Below are positions 16,212 through 22,829 of a stretch of 64,000 nt of DNA, one piece after another. Made by a program: the position numbers and the translations under genes. Within the stretch, counting starts at the first letter, position 1; each line of letters begins with the position of its first letter. Under the pieces are notes generated by a model. That model saw only the letters and a list, made by a program, of their open reading frames with translations, searched no databases and had not been told where the DNA came from. This stretch comes from Bombella pollinis (GTDB taxonomy: Bacteria > Pseudomonadota > Alphaproteobacteria > Acetobacterales > Acetobacteraceae), in NCBI RefSeq assembly GCF_026385485.1, contig NZ_JANIDX010000005.1, positions 1 through 64,000 of the forward strand. The letters run 5' to 3'.

Positions 16212-17269
16212 ACCCTGCTTTTATCCTGACAGCTAACAGTAAAGACGTGACTGGTACTGTAGCAGACCGACTGTCAAGCCTCACCCTTACCACAGAGACG
16301 GAACACCAATCAGATGAACTGTCGCTGGCCCTGTGGAATACAGATCCAAACTACCCATTGAAGAAGCCTCCCGTGGGTGCCGTGCTGACGCTGGCTCTGG
16401 GCTATGAAGGCGATCTGCATAGGATGGGATCATTCGTCGTGTCGTCCCTTTCGGGACGCGGCGGTAAGGGACAGGGCCGCGTGATGGAGATTCGCGCTAG
16501 GTCCGTGCCCTATAGCGAGACTCCCGACGGGGTATCCGGTTTCCAGACGCAGAAAACCCGCTCATGGCGCAAAGGCACAACCATCGGGGCGATGGTGCAG
16601 AAAATGGCTGCCGATCACGGGATGACGGCTGGGGTATCTGCTGCACTGGCCGGGATCCATCTCCAGCATTTTGACCAGACGGATGAGAGCGATATTTCCT
16701 TTCTGCAGAAGGTCGCCAAGTCCTATGACGCCGTGGCGAAGCCGTCCGGCGGGAAGCTGCTCTTTCTGAATCGGGGGGATGCTGAATCCGCCAGCGGAAA
16801 AGAGATTCCGCCTGTCAGCCTGACAACCACACAGGTATCGGAATGGAGCTGGTCGGAGGACCGGCATATCGCGCCGGGCACCGTGGTGGCCCTCTACCAT
16901 GCCACGCGGCAGGCAAAGAATTATGCAGTGTCGATTGGCTCCGGAGAACCTGTACGCAGGATAAAGCGCAAATTCCGCACGGTTGATGATGCAAGGTCGG
17001 CCGCGCAGGCCGAGATGGGACGCCGGGCGCGGGGCAGCATGGATCTCTCCCTTACGCTGCCCGGGGATGCCTCACTCAATGCCGGGAGCGCCCTTCTCCT
17101 CGATGACAGTTTTGATGAAGGCGTGGCAGGCCGGTGGATCGTGAAGCGCGGCATCCACCGGCTAGACAAAGGCGAAGGATTCGTCACGGAATTGAGCTGC
17201 GAACGCCCGAATGATGACACCACGGTGCAGGGGCTGATGAATGGGCCCGTGAAGGTGGACGAATTATAG
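16202..17269 (+). CDS. Late control/baseplate hub protein D
   Basis: A 355-residue protein of the P2 gpD family, a baseplate hub component that links tube and spike. GTG 16202 is the likely start (VGLNPAFIL). The blocks EHQSDELSLALWNTD, HFDQTDESDISFLQKVAKSYDA and WSWSEDR are characteristic. It is the last gene of the rightward late operon; its stop is one base from the end of the converging repressor gene, with no terminator hairpin visible between them. Confidence 0.92.
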   Translation: MGLNPAFILTANSKDVTGTVADRLSSLTLTTETEHQSDELSLALWNTDPNYPLKKPPVGAVLTLALGYEGDLHRMGSFVVSSLSGRGGKGQGRVMEIRARSVPYSETPDGVSGFQTQKTRSWRKGTTIGAMVQKMAADHGMTAGVSAALAGIHLQHFDQTDESDISFLQKVAKSYDAVAKPSGGKLLFLNRGDAESASGKEIPPVSLTTTQVSEWSWSEDRHIAPGTVVALYHATRQAKNYAVSIGSGEPVRRIKRKFRTVDDARSAAQAEMGRRARGSMDLSLTLPGDASLNAGSALLLDDSFDEGVAGRWIVKRGIHRLDKGEGFVTELSCERPNDDTTVQGLMNGPVKVDEL

Positions 17270-17270
17270 G

Positions 17271-18491
17271 TTATTTCTTCCCAAAAGCGACCTCTACCAC
17301 ATTGCCATCCTCCCCTACGGGAGTCTTGGCCTTTCCCTTTCCCTTGGTCCCACGCAATGAAGCAAGATCCACAATATTGGAACCATGCTCATCTTGTGAA
17401 AGATATCCCTCTTCCAATCCCAATATCCCCTCAAGATCGTTGACGCCAAACCCGAAAGCCTTCTGTATCCCTGACAGCGGCATGACATTCTCACGCACGA
17501 GTAGCTCAATGGACCGTCGCAGCAGGCGGGGCCGTTCCGGAGCAAGCGCACCATCACCCGGCTCGGCACGCCGTCCCCAGCGTACTGAACGCTGTCGGAA
17601 GAGTTGGCTCACCCTGTCCTCACTGACAATCTCAAGAGCCTTCAGCCGCATCAGTATGGCCGCAGCAGACACGCCCCACTTCCTTTTTAGCAGCAGAAGT
17701 TCATCCCATGTCGGGCAGATGGAAACCTCCCGGGCTAGGCTCTCGGCTGGCAGCAGCAACGCACCAGCGAACTTATCCGCCTGTTCCTCTCCCAGCGCAT
17801 AACACTCATCATGTACCTCTGCTGACACACACCGATGCAGACACAGATGGCCTATCTCATGGGCCAGATCAAAACGGCTGCGATACCCGTTCGCCTTATC
17901 AGATGACAGGAAAACCAGCGGACGCTCCAGGCGGTAACTCCAGCTGGAAAGTCCCTCAATATTCGCTATGCCTGTTTCTTCCCGCAGGAGGATGATGCCT
18001 GCACCTTCTGCGGCCAGTGCGAGGTCCTGAATCGGGCCTTTGCCCAGCTTCCACATGGAGCGGCATTGCGCAGCGGCTTCTTCGATATCATCATCCGTAA
18101 TCTCCGCCGGGCTGGAGAACCGCAACTGGGGGATGTTCACCTCAGGAAAGTCCAGATGGTCCTGAAGCTGCTCAGCCACCTCTTCCGCCCATTCCAAGCG
18201 ACCCTGAAGCATCTCACGGCCACGCTTGAGCGCACTTGCGTTGCTCCTGAAACAGGCCTTGCTAAGTCCCGTCTTATATTCCGTCAGAAATATCTCAGGC
18301 CGCACGTTAAGAAGATCAGACAGCCTCTCGACAGTTTCCAGACTGGGCAACTGTTTGCCATTATACCATTTACTGATGGTCGCTTTGCTTACATTGGCGA
18401 GGGTAGCCAGCTGCAACTGTGTCAGCCTGCGGACGCGGAGCACCTGCCGCAACCGCTCTGCCTGAAACCCCTGTAAACCATTGCGTGACAT
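17271..18491 (-). CDS. XRE-family regulator fused to ImmA/IrrE metallopeptidase domain
   Basis: A 406-residue protein from ATG 18491 (GTG 18503 is an alternative). Residues 10-65 are a helix-turn-helix (RLTQLQLATLANVSKATISKWYNGK). Residues 150-255 are an ImmA/IrrE zinc peptidase with HEIGHLCLH (about 211-219) and a downstream EEQADKFAGALLLP third-ligand helix. Such fusions act as phage repressors, stress regulators or toxin-antitoxin components, where the peptidase cleaves a repressor. The start lies 4 bases after the stop of the upstream partner gene, so the two are translationally coupled. Its role here, immunity versus accessory system, is unresolved. Confidence 0.88.
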   Translation of the reverse strand: MSRNGLQGFQAERLRQVLRVRRLTQLQLATLANVSKATISKWYNGKQLPSLETVERLSDLLNVRPEIFLTEYKTGLSKACFRSNASALKRGREMLQGRLEWAEEVAEQLQDHLDFPEVNIPQLRFSSPAEITDDDIEEAAAQCRSMWKLGKGPIQDLALAAEGAGIILLREETGIANIEGLSSWSYRLERPLVFLSSDKANGYRSRFDLAHEIGHLCLHRCVSAEVHDECYALGEEQADKFAGALLLPAESLAREVSICPTWDELLLLKRKWGVSAAAILMRLKALEIVSEDRVSQLFRQRSVRWGRRAEPGDGALAPERPRLLRRSIELLVRENVMPLSGIQKAFGFGVNDLEGILGLEEGYLSQDEHGSNIVDLASLRGTKGKGKAKTPVGEDGNVVEVAFGKK

Positions 18492-18495
18492 TATC

Positions 18496-19143
18496 TCACT
18501 CACTTTGTCTCTGCTGTCTTGCGACAGCTTCTTTCAACCGAGGCAGCGCATTGTCCGGCTGCGGAGCATGGCCAGCTTCATATTTGCTCAGCAGCTCTTC
18601 CAGCCCGCTCTTAAATAGATTTCCCCTGCCATCTGAGTGGGGAACGATCACCTGTATACCACTAGGATACGAACCGTCGCTCTCATATCTCACCTCAAAC
18701 CAAACTGTAAGGCGTTCTATGGTAGGTGATGTTTCAAAAAAGTCACATTGATTCCAAAGAGCAAGCGGTTTGTTGTATTGGGCTAGGGCAATTCTTTGCG
18801 TGCTAACACGTGACTTCTGGTTCCTGCTACCCTTTAAGTTTAAGAAGGTTAACAATACGTCGTTAACACGACCGGTAACAATGCGGTCAGCGGCAGGTAT
18901 CTTCTCAACCGCACCATGCTTTCTAAGCACATCCTCAAAATACCGTGCAGTTTGAAAGTGCCGTTCGTGGCCCAATGCCGAAGCTTTATCTTCCGGACGG
19001 TACCGTTTTTTCCCGATCGTCGTATGACTTTCTTCAGCCGCTGCTTTGAAGGCCTCCCGCACATCAAGGAGGAATTCTTGCGGTAGCTGCTCTCTTAGAA
19101 CATCCCGCACAAGGGTACCATCTTCTTTGTTAAACAACATCAT
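18496..19143 (-). CDS. Unrecognised partner of the ImmA/IrrE gene
   Basis: A 215-residue soluble protein with a good ribosome binding site (AAGGA, 6 nt from ATG 19143). It has no motif I recognise. Visible features are an N-terminal helical region, basic stretches (HTTIGKKRYRPEDKASALGHERHFQTARY), one WNQCDFFETSPT segment and a charged C-terminal helix (RLKEAVARQQRQSE). It is transcribed with the XRE-ImmA/IrrE gene, whose start follows its stop by 4 bases. A fixed two-gene cassette of this kind suggests the substrate or toxin partner of the peptidase, but this is inference. Confidence 0.75.
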   Translation of the reverse strand: MMLFNKEDGTLVRDVLREQLPQEFLLDVREAFKAAAEESHTTIGKKRYRPEDKASALGHERHFQTARYFEDVLRKHGAVEKIPAADRIVTGRVNDVLLTFLNLKGSRNQKSRVSTQRIALAQYNKPLALWNQCDFFETSPTIERLTVWFEVRYESDGSYPSGIQVIVPHSDGRGNLFKSGLEELLSKYEAGHAPQPDNALPRLKEAVARQQRQSE

Positions 19144-19198
19144 AATTTTCCTTGTTCATTTTCCCTGTTCAGCATCATCCTATGCCTTCCAGATGCAG

Positions 19199-19236
19199 GT
19201 TTCGCATAACGTAACAATATTCTCAAAATGTTTCGC
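19199..19236 (-). promoter_or_regulatory. Possible operator: repeated GCGAAAC upstream of the ImmA cassette
   Basis: On the minus strand, GCGAAAC occurs twice, 31 bp apart (plus-strand GTTTCGC at 19199-19205 and 19230-19236), about 60-90 bp upstream of the partner gene. The region 19144-19342 is AT-rich and contains no gene. Three-helical-turn spacing would suit cooperative binding by the XRE protein. No confident -10/-35 pair was found. Confidence 0.3.
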
Positions 19237-19342
19237 TTAAAAGTAAAAAATACCCCCTTACGTCAAAAACAGCGTTCTTCATCCGTTATCTTCCACAGAT
19301 GCTGACCTGCCTTCCAGGGCGAGCCAGCATGATGAGGGCGTT

Positions 19343-19732
19343 TCAGGCCGGGTGCTTTTGCTGTGCCAGCTTCTCCCGGGCAGCTTCTGCCAGAAAGGCC
19401 GAGCGATTGCGGCGCTTGCCGATAGCCTCCAGCACGGAGCGGGGCAGGGTCACATTCACCCGTACAGATGGATCGTAATCCTCCGGGGAGACCTCAAAGG
19501 CAAAGGTTCCGTGATTGTCCGGATCCTTCATCACCTCATCATAGGAGGACGGTTCCGGGATTGTTTCGCCATCTTCCCGCATCAAGGCGATATGACCGGC
19601 CAGGGCCTCCACGGCCATGCGCTTGGCTTCCTCCACCGTGGAGCCTGCCGTGACGCATCCAGGGAAATCGGGAAAATGAACCCCATAATCACTATCTTGG
19701 TCCTTGCTCATAATGGCGATGTAACGGGTCAT
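19343..19732 (-). CDS. hicB: HicB antitoxin
   Basis: ATG 19732 gives 129 residues (MTRYIAIMSKDQDSDYGVHFPDFPGC), the classic HicB fold; open sequence upstream of it overlaps hicA and is not used. The N-terminal partial RNase H-like domain includes GCVTAGSTVEEA. Residues 90-125 form a ribbon-helix-helix DNA-binding domain (VRVNVTLPRSVLEAIGKRRN). HicB neutralises HicA and represses the operon. It overlaps hicA by 4 bases. It lies between the immunity-type genes and the endolysin, so the pair is a prophage accessory module. Confidence 0.92.
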   Translation of the reverse strand: MTRYIAIMSKDQDSDYGVHFPDFPGCVTAGSTVEEAKRMAVEALAGHIALMREDGETIPEPSSYDEVMKDPDNHGTFAFEVSPEDYDPSVRVNVTLPRSVLEAIGKRRNRSAFLAEAAREKLAQQKHPA

Positions 19733-19917
19733 GTTAGTTTGATTCCTGCCTGTTTTTCTATGGACTTCATGACAAGACGACTTAGGTCCTTCTTCGGGTG
19801 TGTCACAGTTACCTTCCCCGGTTTTGTTGGATGCTTGAAATGCCAGTGATCCCCAGTCGTCTTGACATGGTACCATCCATCATCATGCAATTTCTTGATT
19901 GCTTCACGGCTCTTCAT
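19729..19917 (-). CDS. hicA: HicA toxin (mRNA interferase)
   Basis: A 62-residue double-stranded RNA-binding-fold toxin. The sequence shows the HicA signature: LHDDGWYHVKTTGDHWHFKHP with the catalytic histidine (H24 region) and VTVTHPKKDL, then a C-terminal KQAGI. It cleaves mRNA and is held inactive by HicB. There is no Shine-Dalgarno sequence; the 17 bases overlapping and upstream of its ATG are a palindrome, and the predicted transcription start falls on the ATG itself. Confidence 0.9.
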   Translation of the reverse strand: MKSREAIKKLHDDGWYHVKTTGDHWHFKHPTKPGKVTVTHPKKDLSRLVMKSIEKQAGIKLT

Positions 19918-19952
19918 GTGTATTCAATACACATTTATTTATCCCTAGTCAA
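19917..19952 (-). promoter_or_regulatory. hicAB promoter and operator palindrome
   Basis: TGTGTATTCAATACACA (19917-19933) has perfect 8-base arms around one base. On the minus strand TTGACT (19952-19947) and TATTGA (19929-19924) are 17 bp apart, a plausible -35/-10 pair, with the -10 inside the palindrome. The predicted start of transcription coincides with the A of the hicA ATG at 19917, implying leaderless mRNA. Binding by HicB's ribbon-helix-helix domain would block the promoter. Confidence 0.6.
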
Positions 19953-20008
19953 GGAGCCTGTCCTATCTCGGCATAAAAACCAAACGGCCACCAAACTATC
20001 TTGCAGGC

Positions 20009-20485
20009 ATGGACACATCACGCCTTGCCTTCATTCTCATCAGCCATTTTGAGGGCTGCCGCCTGGCACCATACCGTTGCCCAGCCGGGAGGTGGAGCAT
20101 CGGTTACGGGGCTACCCACCTTCGGGACGGTGCACCTGTTACGGAGAATACCTCGCCACTGACAACAAATGAAGCAACTGCGCTTTTGGCGGATAGCATT
20201 CAGTCTCTATGTGCGACAATTACCGCATGGACGGTAGGGCATACTGTCACGCCCTACCAGATGGCTGCTTTAGTCTCATTCTCCTACAACGTGGGGGTGG
20301 CGGGGCTGCGTTCTTCCACCCTGCTGCGCAAGTTCCTACTAGGAGACACGCAAGGGGCCGCGGACGAGTTCCTACACTGGGACAAGATGCACTTAGCTTC
20401 TGGTGTCGTGGTAGAAAGCCCCGGACTTTTAAAACGCCGAGAAGCTGAACGCGCGATGTTCCTGGGCAAGCCGGACGCGCTGTGA
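20009..20485 (+). CDS. Phage endolysin, GH24 lysozyme
   Basis: A 158-residue lysozyme of the T4/P22/P1 type that cleaves peptidoglycan at lysis. The active-site block is HFEGCRLAPYRCPAGRWSIGYG: Glu15, then Cys24 and Ser30 at the E-8x-D/C-5x-T spacing, so the usual Asp/Thr are Cys/Ser. The helical domain has PYQMAALVSFSYNVG. There is no clear signal sequence or signal-anchor, so export depends on a holin. It is the first plus-strand gene right of HicAB; the holin-like genes are far to the left at 925-1517. Confidence 0.9.
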   Translation: MDTSRLAFILISHFEGCRLAPYRCPAGRWSIGYGATHLRDGAPVTENTSPLTTNEATALLADSIQSLCATITAWTVGHTVTPYQMAALVSFSYNVGVAGLRSSTLLRKFLLGDTQGAADEFLHWDKMHLASGVVVESPGLLKRREAERAMFLGKPDAL

Positions 20486-20574
20486 GCTGGCCGGACGTCC
20501 TACTGTTAATGGCGTTGGGGCTAATAACATGGCGGAGATGCCGTTCCCCACTGCCGATTGGAAAGGAAAATAAT

Positions 20575-20907
20575 ATGCCAGAACAAAATCAGAATCAAGC
20601 CGCACAAGCCACCGGAAGCAGCGTTGCGGAAAACCTGTCCGCTCTAATCCAACAAGCGGCTGGCACCCATACTAGCCCTACCTTTGCTCACGTTCTCAGC
20701 ATTGCTAGCGAAGTTCTTGGTGTCGTTACAGATGAGGTGGAAACCGCCTTGAAAGACAAGTTGGATGTACAGGCCCTAAATAACGGTCTGCAAGATGTTC
20801 TTGTAGGTAGCCAACAAGCAGAGCGCGGTATGGTGGCCATCTATGGCGTCTTGAAAGGAAACAAAAAGCAGACCTTGGCCGCCGGGCATACGGACGTCAC
20901 GGCTTGA
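20575..20907 (+). CDS. Unknown phage protein in lysis region
   Basis: ATG 20575 (MPEQNQNQAAQ) has a GAAAGGA ribosome binding site 7 nt upstream. The same frame is open upstream to a GTG at 20482 that overlaps the endolysin stop and would add a hydrophobic stretch (PDVLLLMALGLITW), so a longer membrane-anchored form is possible. The 110-residue core is glutamine/alanine-rich and helical (VLSIASEVLGVVTDEVETALKDKLD) with no cysteine. I do not recognise it. It lies between endolysin and the spanin-like genes; its stop overlaps the next start (TTGA). Confidence 0.6.
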   Translation: MPEQNQNQAAQATGSSVAENLSALIQQAAGTHTSPTFAHVLSIASEVLGVVTDEVETALKDKLDVQALNNGLQDVLVGSQQAERGMVAIYGVLKGNKKQTLAAGHTDVTA

Positions 20908-21134
20908 TATACGCACTAGCAGGATTTGGTGCGTTAGTTATCTGCGCATTGGTAAGCGGAACGTGGTTTGCGTTCCGCTCCGGGCGTAATGCAGCTCGTG
21001 TGCGGTCTGAAGCAGAAGCGGTAGCAGCGTCTAATACTGAAGCTACCGCTTCTCAACGCGCCTTAAACGCACGCACTAATGGAATCCGTGATGAGAACGA
21101 ATTGAGTGAGGCGCTAGATAAAGGAGACTTTTGA
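20904..21134 (+). CDS. Inner-membrane spanin-like protein (Rz-type)
   Basis: A 76-residue protein from a TTG start in the TTGA overlap. It has one N-terminal membrane helix (LAGFGALVICALVSGTWFAF), then a charged, alanine-rich helical region (RNAARVRSEAEAVAASNTEATAS). This is the layout of a type II inner-membrane spanin subunit, though it is short. It is followed by a lipoprotein gene in a TGATG overlap, the Rz/Rz1 arrangement. The two together would fuse inner and outer membranes at lysis. Confidence 0.6.
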   Translation: MIYALAGFGALVICALVSGTWFAFRSGRNAARVRSEAEAVAASNTEATASQRALNARTNGIRDENELSEALDKGDF

Positions 21135-21397
21135 TGGAGAGTGGTCATTCGATACTATATCTGGTCGGATTCGCACTGCTAGTCGCTGTCGCCCTATCAT
21201 TCGTAAGTGGATGCTCATATCCAACCCCGCGTTTAATCTGCCCCCCCTTAACAAATTACAGTCAAACAGAAGAGAAAAACCTAGCGCTTGAGCTCCGCAA
21301 TCATCCTGACCTTAAAGAGGTTCCGGTATTCCTACGAGACTATGGAAATGAACGCGCAGAATGCCGGGCTATTGAGCATGAAAAGGCTAGGGATTAA
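21134..21397 (+). CDS. Outer-membrane spanin-like lipoprotein (Rz1-type)
   Basis: ATG 21134 overlaps the previous stop and follows AAGGAG by 7 nt. The 87-residue product has a hydrophobic signal ending in the lipobox VSGC (Cys27), then proline-rich residues (YPTPRLICPP). The remainder (LRNHPDLKEVPVFLRDYGNERAECRAIE) resembles the terminal segment of Rz1-type phage lipoproteins. Pairing with the preceding membrane protein supports the o-spanin role. It is the last phage gene before the attachment site. Confidence 0.65.
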   Translation: MESGHSILYLVGFALLVAVALSFVSGCSYPTPRLICPPLTNYSQTEEKNLALELRNHPDLKEVPVFLRDYGNERAECRAIEHEKARD

Positions 21398-21446
21398 CAC
21401 CCCGGCACAAAAGCCGGATACCTCTATTTTGTAGATGCAAGAAAAT

Positions 21447-21484
21447 ACCGTGATACAGCCATTTTTTACTAACTGCATCACGGT
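21447..21484. repeat. Inverted repeat next to attachment core
   Basis: ACCGTGATACAG (21447-21458) and CTGCATCACGGT (21473-21484) pair at 11 of 12 positions around a 14-base loop. The right arm merges with the tRNA anticodon stem. It is followed by TTTT, so it could serve as a terminator for the spanin operon, or as part of the integrase core site. Confidence 0.45.
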
Positions 21485-21529
21485 TTTGTAAACCGAAGGC
21501 CGGGAGTTCGAATCTCTCATCCGGCACCA
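21481..21529 (+). pseudogene. tRNA-Thr(TGT) 3' remnant, right attachment site
   Basis: The sequence matches a tRNA from the anticodon arm to the CCA end: loop TTTGTAA with anticodon TGT (21487-21489), variable loop AGGCC, T-stem GGGAG/CTCTC around TTCGAAT, acceptor strand ATCCGGC and ACCA ending at 21529. No D-arm or 5' acceptor strand precedes it at tRNA spacing, so it is not a functional gene. Phage genes lie on the left and host genes on the right. This is what remains of the 3' end of a host tRNA-Thr gene after phage integration; the complete tRNA should be at the left end of the prophage. Confidence 0.75.
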
Positions 21530-21662
21530 TGATTCCCCGCCATTCTGCTGGTTTTTATGGCATCGCGCTAAGCGCGTAGGACCTATGGAACGTATAAAGC
21601 GCATCTAAGGCCGGATAAAAGCCAACATACTTTTCGAGAAGCCAATTTTATCAGAGTCGCTT

Positions 21663-21703
21663 GGCACCTGCCTCCCCCCTTAAAAATAGGGGAGGCAGGT
21701 GCC
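21663..21703. terminator. Strong hairpin terminator
   Basis: GGCACCTGCCTCCCC and its exact 15-base complement flank an 11-base loop. It sits between the attachment site and the convergent gene at 21725-22105 and can act on both strands, though the T-tract on each side is weak. The rest of 21398-21724 has only the tRNA remnant and the inverted repeat. Confidence 0.7.
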
Positions 21704-21724
21704 GTTTGTGCTGTACTAATGCTG

Positions 21725-22105
21725 TTACCGCTTTAGCAATTTGCCATATGTCTCATTCGCTGCGGCCTCAATCGTCATTGTGGGATTAGAGCGACAGACG
21801 CTATCAAACACAGAGATAATAACATCGCTAGATGTCACCTTATTGATAAGCAGCTCTTTCCCCGTTGCAGCGGCCATAGCGTTATCAATGCCAGTTATTG
21901 CACCCTGCACCCAGCTATACACCAAAGGCTTTGCCATAGGGTCTTTGCTGTTTAAGTGGAACTTACAATGTTTCAGACCAATACCCACAACAAGATGCTG
22001 CGTTTCAGCATGTTGTATATCCACCTGCTGTGCATCCGCAGCATGTGCCGCTACCGGGGCAGATAAAGGCAGAAGCAGAGTGGCACATAGTAAAAGACGT
22101 TTCAT
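21725..22105 (-). CDS. Small secreted protein (possibly Rap1a/HdeA-like)
   Basis: ATG 22105 follows GGAGG by 8 nt; the frame is open 7 codons further upstream. The 126-residue product has a signal peptide (KRLLLCATLLLPLSAPVAAHA) and a mature domain with two cysteines (LKHCKFHL and FDSVCRSNP) and SWVQGAITGID between them. That cysteine/aromatic pattern recalls Rap1a/Tai or HdeA-type periplasmic proteins, but the match is weak. It is the first host gene right of the prophage. Confidence 0.7.
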   Translation of the reverse strand: MKRLLLCATLLLPLSAPVAAHAADAQQVDIQHAETQHLVVGIGLKHCKFHLNSKDPMAKPLVYSWVQGAITGIDNAMAAATGKELLINKVTSSDVIISVFDSVCRSNPTMTIEAAANETYGKLLKR

Positions 22106-22322
22106 TCTCTTAACCTCCAAAAACATACCCGATAAGCGTTACGTTATTTCACGCACACTATCTAGCTCTTTCTAAAAGCAGCAATAAAGAGCAAACCAAC
22201 ATATTTTGCTCCCTCTGCTTGTGATATAAAGCCTTTCCTCGCCATAATATGATGGTTATGACATGACATAATCGCCCAATATAGGCGTCATCCCTACACA
22301 GATTAAAGGCTTTTGCCGTTTC

Positions 22323-22829
22323 ATGAAAAACACCTTCCCCGGTTTCATCGGGCTTGCCCGTTTATTTGATCTCTTTGAGGGGGGAGCTATGCTCATCCTC
22401 TCCCTCTGCATCACCATTGTCGCCTGCTTAGGGTTGCTGCATGTCGTAGTGGCCGTTGTAAAGCTGGTGCTTCATGCAGGCTTACAACCTACAGACCCCG
22501 CTATATTGCAGGAAGTCTTCGGCCTCTTTTTCACAGTGCTAATCGCTTTGGAGTTCCGCCACTCCATCCTCGTCTTGCCGGGTTCAGAATCCCAAGGAAT
22601 GATTCGTATGCGTTCGGTCTTGCTCATCGGCATGATGGCCGCGGTACGTAAGTTCATCGTGCTGGACCTTAACGGTGTCAATGTCCGCGAACTGCTCGCC
22701 CTCTCCGCTGCTGTTTTATCACTTTCTGCAGCTTATTGGCTTGTCCGGGGTAAGGCGATGGCACGTGTTGATGCCACAACCCCTCCACCCTCACAGACAA
22801 GCCAAGACACGCAACCTCAGAAGAACTGA
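22323..22829 (+). CDS. PsiE-family inner-membrane protein
   Basis: A 168-residue protein with four membrane segments (about residues 22-46, 66-84, 95-112, 122-140). The signature GLFFTVLIALEFRHSI identifies the PsiE (phosphate-starvation-inducible E) family, whose biochemical role is unknown. The C-terminus is polar and proline/glutamine-rich. It converges with the porin gene, overlapping it by 13 bases. Confidence 0.85.
   Translation: MKNTFPGFIGLARLFDLFEGGAMLILSLCITIVACLGLLHVVVAVVKLVLHAGLQPTDPAILQEVFGLFFTVLIALEFRHSILVLPGSESQGMIRMRSVLLIGMMAAVRKFIVLDLNGVNVRELLALSAAVLSLSAAYWLVRGKAMARVDATTPPPSQTSQDTQPQKN

Noticed and set aside
21410..21529. Complete tRNA gene using GCCGGAT at 21413 as the 5' acceptor strand
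   Set aside because: The acceptor strands would pair, but the span is over 110 bases and there is no D-arm, so only the 3' half is tRNA-like.
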